Assembly: GCA_910585355.1 (NCBI GenBank)
Contig: CAJUDN010000058.1
Span: 1 to 18,390, forward strand
Length of the DNA stretch: 18,390 nt
Reading direction: 5' to 3'
DNA from: an uncultured Lachnospiraceae bacterium
GTDB taxonomy: Bacteria > Bacillota_A > Clostridia > Lachnospirales > Lachnospiraceae
The notes under the pieces were generated by a model. The model saw only the letters and a list, made by a program, of their open reading frames with translations. It was not told the DNA's origin and searched no databases. Positions within the stretch are counted from its first letter, which is position 1. Each line of letters opens with the position of its first letter. Both the position numbers and the translations under genes were made by a program. Positions 14,883-18,390 of the stretch are shown here, piece by piece.

Positions 14883-15302
14883 ATGCCAACATTTAACCAG
14901 TTAGTAAGAAAAGGAAGAGAGACCACAGAAAAGAAATCCACAGCTCCGGCTCTTCAGAGAGGATACAATTCTCTTCACAAGAAGGCTACCGAAGTTTCTG
15001 CTCCGCAGAAGAGAGGCGTTTGCACAGCTGTTAAGACTGCAACACCAAAGAAACCTAACTCTGCTTTGAGAAAAATCGCCAGGGTTCGTCTCTCCAACGG
15101 TATCGAAGTTACAAGCTACATTCCGGGTGAGGGACATAATCTTCAGGAGCACTCTGTTGTTCTTATCCGCGGCGGCCGTGTAAAAGATCTTCCAGGTACC
15201 AGATATCATATCATCAGAGGTACTCTTGATACGGCGGGCGTAGCCAACAGAAAACAGGCTCGTTCCAAATACGGCGCAAAGAGACCGAAAGATAAAAAAT
15301 AA
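14883..15302 (+). CDS. rpsL: 30S ribosomal protein S12
   Basis: The 139-residue decoding-centre protein of the small subunit. The N-terminus MPTFNQLVRKGR, the block TATPKKPNSALRKIARVRL (53-70) and the loop RGGRVKDLPGTRYH (96-109) are canonical. K56 and K101, the residues whose change gives streptomycin resistance in Bacillus, are both the sensitive-type Lys. D102, methylthiolated in some bacteria, is present. AGGAGG 8 nt before the ATG fixes the start and excludes the open frame reaching back to 14799, which begins almost at the mRNA start. It is first in the str operon; rpsG follows after an unusually long, structured gap of 232 nt. Confidence 0.99.
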   Translation: MPTFNQLVRKGRETTEKKSTAPALQRGYNSLHKKATEVSAPQKRGVCTAVKTATPKKPNSALRKIARVRLSNGIEVTSYIPGEGHNLQEHSVVLIRGGRVKDLPGTRYHIIRGTLDTAGVANRKQARSKYGAKRPKDKK

Positions 15303-15534
15303 TCAAAACTAATTGGACCACTAACAGCAGTAAAGTGAGTGCAGAAAAATCTGCATCGTTGTGCCGGTGATATTGAACCTGTGGGTTGCAGGATATAGAT
15401 ACAAAACCGAGCACGAACACATTTTATGGAAACATGTGAGTACCTATGAATTAATCCAGGTAACAGTTTGGCAGGCTGTTCGTTGGCTGCCTAGAACAGT
15501 TACTAATCTAACAATGATTAAGGAGGGAAGTAAC
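15303..15534 (+). promoter_or_regulatory. Structured rpsL-rpsG spacer, candidate S7 control region
   Basis: The spacer holds no gene. Two folds stand out: TGCAGA-AAAA-TCTGCA (15340-15355), and a two-part hairpin with GTAAC at 15460-15464 pairing GTTAC at 15499-15503 and GGCAG at 15470-15474 pairing CTGCC at 15487-15491. The second ends 16 nt before the rpsG ribosome site. In E. coli, S7 binds the rpsL-rpsG spacer to repress translation. An analogous role here is a guess from position and folding only. Confidence 0.4.
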
Positions 15535-16005
15535 GTGCCACGTAAAGGACATACTCAGAAAAGAGACGTATTAGCAGATCCGTTGTACAACAATAAAGTT
15601 GTTACAAAATTAATTAACAACATTATGTTAGACGGTAAAAGAGGCGTTGCTCAGAAGATTGTTTATGGTGCATTTGAAGAAGTTGCAGCAAAAACCGGAA
15701 AAGACGCAGTTGAAGTATTTGAAGAGGCGATGAATAACATCATGCCAGTTCTGGAAGTTAAGGCAAAACGTATCGGCGGCGCAACATATCAGGTGCCGAT
15801 TGAGGTTAAGCCGGAAAGAAGACAGGCTTTGGGTCTTCGCTGGATCACCACTTATTCCAGAAAACGTTCTGAGAAGACTCAGGTTGAAAGACTCGCAAAC
15901 GAAATTATGGATGCAGCTAACAACACGGGTGCAGCCGTAAAGAAGAAAGAGGAAATGCATAAAATGGCGGAGGCTAATAAGGCATTTGCTCATTACAGAT
16001 TCTAA
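15535..16005 (+). CDS. rpsG: 30S ribosomal protein S7
   Basis: The 156-residue protein that organises assembly of the 30S head and contacts the exit-site tRNA. The start is GTG, with AAGGAGGG (15520-15527) 7 nt upstream; the protein then reads MPRKGHTQKRDVLADPLY. Family landmarks are NNIMLDGKRGVAQKIVYGA, GGATYQVPIEVKPERRQALGLRW and the C-terminal KMAEANKAFAHYRF. The length matches the family exactly. The frame is open upstream to 15361 by chance; those 58 residues are not S7. fusA begins 15 nt after the stop, so the two are translated from one message. Confidence 0.98.
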   Translation: MPRKGHTQKRDVLADPLYNNKVVTKLINNIMLDGKRGVAQKIVYGAFEEVAAKTGKDAVEVFEEAMNNIMPVLEVKAKRIGGATYQVPIEVKPERRQALGLRWITTYSRKRSEKTQVERLANEIMDAANNTGAAVKKKEEMHKMAEANKAFAHYRF

Positions 16006-16020
16006 AAGGAGGAAAAATCC

Positions 16021-18144
16021 TTGGCTGGAAGAGAATATCCGTTGGAGAGAACCAGAAATATCGGAATTATGGCTCATATCGATGCTGGTAAGACCACAAC
16101 GACTGAGCGTATCCTTTATTATACTGGTATTAACTATAAAATCGGTGATACTCATGAGGGCACTGCTACCATGGACTGGATGGAGCAGGAACAGGAGAGA
16201 GGTATCACAATCACATCAGCAGCAACCACCTGTCACTGGACTCTTCAGGAAAGGACAAAGGTAAAACCGGGCGCCCTTGAACATCGTATCAATATCATTG
16301 ATACTCCAGGCCACGTAGACTTCACAGTAGAGGTTGAGCGTTCCCTGCGCGTTCTTGACGGCGCTGTAGGCGTTTTCTGTGCGAAAGGCGGCGTTGAGCC
16401 TCAGTCTGAGAATGTATGGCGTCAGGCTGATACCTATAACGTACCGAGAATGGCATTCATCAATAAGATGGATATTCTGGGCGCTGATTTTTATGGAACC
16501 GTAGATCAGATCCGTAACCGTCTTGGTAAGAATGCGATCTGCCTTCAGCTTCCAATTGGTAAGGAAGATGAATTTAAGGGAATTGTCGATCTGTTTGAAA
16601 TGCAGGCTTACATCTACAATGATGATAAGGGCGACGATATCTCCGTAACTGATATTCCTGAGGATATGAAGGATGATGCAGAGCTTTACAGAAGTGAGCT
16701 GGTAGAAAAGATCTGTGAGCTGGATGATGACCTTATGATGCAGTATCTGGAAGGCGAGGAGCCGTCCGTTGATGACCTGAAGAGGGTTCTTCGTAAGGCA
16801 ACCTGTGAATGCCAGGCAATCCCGGTATGCTGCGGTACCGCTTACAGAAACAAAGGCGTTCAGAAGCTTCTGGATGCGATTATCGAATTTATGCCGTCTC
16901 CGCTTGACATTCCGCCTATCAAAGGTGTTGACATGGATGGAAATGAAACGGTACGTCATTCTTCTGATGAGGAGCCGTTTTCTGCTCTTGCATTTAAGAT
17001 TATGACCGACCCGTTCGTTGGTAAGCTGGCGTTCTTCCGCGTATACTCCGGTACGATGAATTCCGGTTCTTACGTATTGAATGCAACAAAGAACAAAAAA
17101 GAGCGTGTTGGACGTATCCTTCAGATGCATGCAAACAAGCGTCAGGAACTTGATAAAGTTTACTCCGGCGATATCGCAGCTGCTGTTGGCTTTAAGACCA
17201 CAACAACTGGTGATACCATCTGTGATGACCAGCATCCGGTAATCCTTGAGTCTATGGAGTTCCCAGAGCCGGTTATTGATATCGCAATCGAACCGAAGAC
17301 AAAAGCTGGTCAGGATAAGATGGGCGAGGCTCTCGCAAAATTAGCAGAGGAAGATCCGACATTCCGTGTTCATACTGACACAGAGACTGGGCAGACCATC
17401 ATCTCCGGTATGGGTGAGCTGCATCTGGAAATTATCGTTGACCGTCTGCTTCGTGAATTCAAGGTAGAGGCTAACGTAGGTGCTCCGCAGGTTGCTTATA
17501 AAGAAACCTTTACCAAGGCTGTGGATGTGGACAGCAAATATGCAAAGCAGTCCGGCGGACGTGGCCAGTACGGTCACTGTAAGGTACACTTCGAGCCGAT
17601 GGATCCCAACGGTGAAGAGACCTTCAAGTTCGAATCCTCCGTTGTCGGCGGTGCCATTCCGAAGGAATACATTCCGGCTGTCGGCGAGGGTATCGAAGAA
17701 GCTTCCAAGGCAGGTATTCTCGGCGGATTCCCGGTGCTGGGTGTACACGCGAATGTATTCGATGGTTCCTATCATGAGGTTGACTCCTCCGAAATGGCAT
17801 TCCACATTGCAGGTTCCATGGCGTTCAAAGATGCTATGGCGAAGGCTGGCGCTGTTTTACTTGAGCCGATCATGAAGGTAGAGGTAACAATGCCCGAAGA
17901 GTATATGGGCGATGTTATTGGCGATATCAACTCCCGTCGCGGGCGCATTGAGGGATTTGAGGATATCGGCGGCGGCAAGATGGTAAAGGCATTTGTACCG
18001 CTTGCTGAAATGTTCGGCTACTCCACAGACCTTCGTTCCAGTACACAGGGACGCGGTAACTACTCCATGTTCTTTGAAAAATATGAGCAGGTGCCGAAGA
18101 GTGTACAGGAGAAAATTATTGCTGAAAGAAAAGGCGCTAAATAG
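16021..18144 (+). CDS. fusA: Elongation factor G
   Basis: The 707-residue GTPase that moves tRNA and mRNA through the ribosome after each peptide bond, and helps recycle ribosomes. The G domain has AHIDAGKTT (P-loop, 18-26), the RGITI switch region (60-64), DTPGHVDF (94-101) and NKMD (148-151). Domains II to V follow with the typical GRGQYGHCKV block and SRRGRIEGFED near the C-terminus. The start is TTG at 16021, with AAGGAGG (16006-16012) 8 nt upstream; no ATG suits the N-terminus AGREYPLERTRNIGI. The length is close to the usual 690-705. It follows rpsG after 15 nt and precedes tuf, the standard str order. No resistance-type change was sought beyond the main motifs. Confidence 0.99.
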   Translation: MAGREYPLERTRNIGIMAHIDAGKTTTTERILYYTGINYKIGDTHEGTATMDWMEQEQERGITITSAATTCHWTLQERTKVKPGALEHRINIIDTPGHVDFTVEVERSLRVLDGAVGVFCAKGGVEPQSENVWRQADTYNVPRMAFINKMDILGADFYGTVDQIRNRLGKNAICLQLPIGKEDEFKGIVDLFEMQAYIYNDDKGDDISVTDIPEDMKDDAELYRSELVEKICELDDDLMMQYLEGEEPSVDDLKRVLRKATCECQAIPVCCGTAYRNKGVQKLLDAIIEFMPSPLDIPPIKGVDMDGNETVRHSSDEEPFSALAFKIMTDPFVGKLAFFRVYSGTMNSGSYVLNATKNKKERVGRILQMHANKRQELDKVYSGDIAAAVGFKTTTTGDTICDDQHPVILESMEFPEPVIDIAIEPKTKAGQDKMGEALAKLAEEDPTFRVHTDTETGQTIISGMGELHLEIIVDRLLREFKVEANVGAPQVAYKETFTKAVDVDSKYAKQSGGRGQYGHCKVHFEPMDPNGEETFKFESSVVGGAIPKEYIPAVGEGIEEASKAGILGGFPVLGVHANVFDGSYHEVDSSEMAFHIAGSMAFKDAMAKAGAVLLEPIMKVEVTMPEEYMGDVIGDINSRRGRIEGFEDIGGGKMVKAFVPLAEMFGYSTDLRSSTQGRGNYSMFFEKYEQVPKSVQEKIIAERKGAK

Positions 18145-18197
18145 TTGCACTGTGGTGAAAAGATAGGATACGCAGTGTGAAATAAGCAAGAACAGGC

Positions 18198-18226
18198 TTG
18201 AAAATCTATATCGAATGGAATATAAT
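18198..18226 (+). promoter_or_regulatory. Internal sigma-A promoter of tuf
   Basis: TTGAAA (18198-18203), a 17-nt spacer and a perfect TATAAT (18221-18226) lie in the 143-nt fusA-tuf gap. It would give tuf extra transcription beyond the str operon. A short GCCC-AAT-GGGC hairpin (18253-18263) stands in the leader, before the AAGGAGG at 18271-18277. Confidence 0.8.
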
Positions 18227-18287
18227 ATGATTTAGCCTAGTTAAATAAAATAGCCCAATGGGCGCAAATTAAGGAGGACGTTTTAAA

Positions 18288-18390
18288 ATGGCAAAAGCTA
18301 AATTTGACAGAACAAAACCGCATTGTAACATTGGTACCATTGGCCACGTTGACCATGGTAAGACAACATTAACAGCTGCTATTACCAAAG
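18288..18390 (+). CDS. tuf: Elongation factor Tu (5' part, cut by the window end)
   Basis: The first 34 codons of EF-Tu, the GTPase that delivers aminoacyl-tRNA to the ribosome. The visible N-terminus is MAKAKFDRTKPHCNIGTIG, followed by HVDHGKTTLTAAITK, so the P-loop GHVDHGKT is complete. AAGGAGG lies 10 nt before the ATG, and an internal promoter lies just upstream. The gene is truncated only by the end of the window. Confidence 0.98.
   Translation, partial: MAKAKFDRTKPHCNIGTIGHVDHGKTTLTAAITK

Overview
The window reads as chromosomal DNA of an anaerobic Firmicute, most likely a Lachnospiraceae/Clostridium-type gut bacterium. The evidence is the protein style of RpoB, RpoC, S12, S7 and EF-G, strong AGGAGG ribosome sites, sigma-A promoters with 17-nt spacers, and a collagen-like Cys-rich protein of the kind seen on clostridial spores. 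Genus and species cannot be fixed from sequence reading alone.

Layout. (1) 1-7863: a terminator hairpin, probably closing an upstream ribosomal-protein operon, then a sigma-A promoter and rpoB-rpoC, closed by a hairpin after rpoC. (2) 7864-14760: seven kb of accessory genes that part rpoBC from the str operon. They are a cation diffusion facilitator (CDF) exporter with an Asn-Asp-Asp-Asp metal site and a doubled cytosolic domain; a secreted Met-rich protein with cell-wall-binding repeats; a transposon-end-like hairpin; a decayed small gene; a minus-strand D-2-hydroxyacid dehydrogenase; a family 2 glycosyltransferase with TPR-like repeats; a collagen-like protein with a Cys-rich head and a jelly-roll-like tail; and a hotdog-fold thioesterase. 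(3) 14761-18390: the str operon, with a consensus promoter and rpsL (S12), rpsG (S7, GTG start), fusA (EF-G, TTG start) and the first 34 codons of tuf, which has its own sigma-A promoter.

How the genes work together. RpoB and RpoC form the catalytic core of RNA polymerase; S12, S7, EF-G and EF-Tu form the decoding and elongation machinery. The rifampicin-region residues of RpoB and the streptomycin-region lysines of S12 look wild type. The most interesting accessory unit is the glycosyltransferase followed 63 nt later by the collagen-like protein with 12 Gly-Ala-Thr triplets. Both have an upstream CATANNNTA box like the -10 of late mother-cell sporulation promoters. This suggests a spore-surface glycoprotein with its dedicated sugar transferase, which is an inference and not shown directly. 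No rRNA, tRNA, CRISPR array or intact insertion sequence was found.
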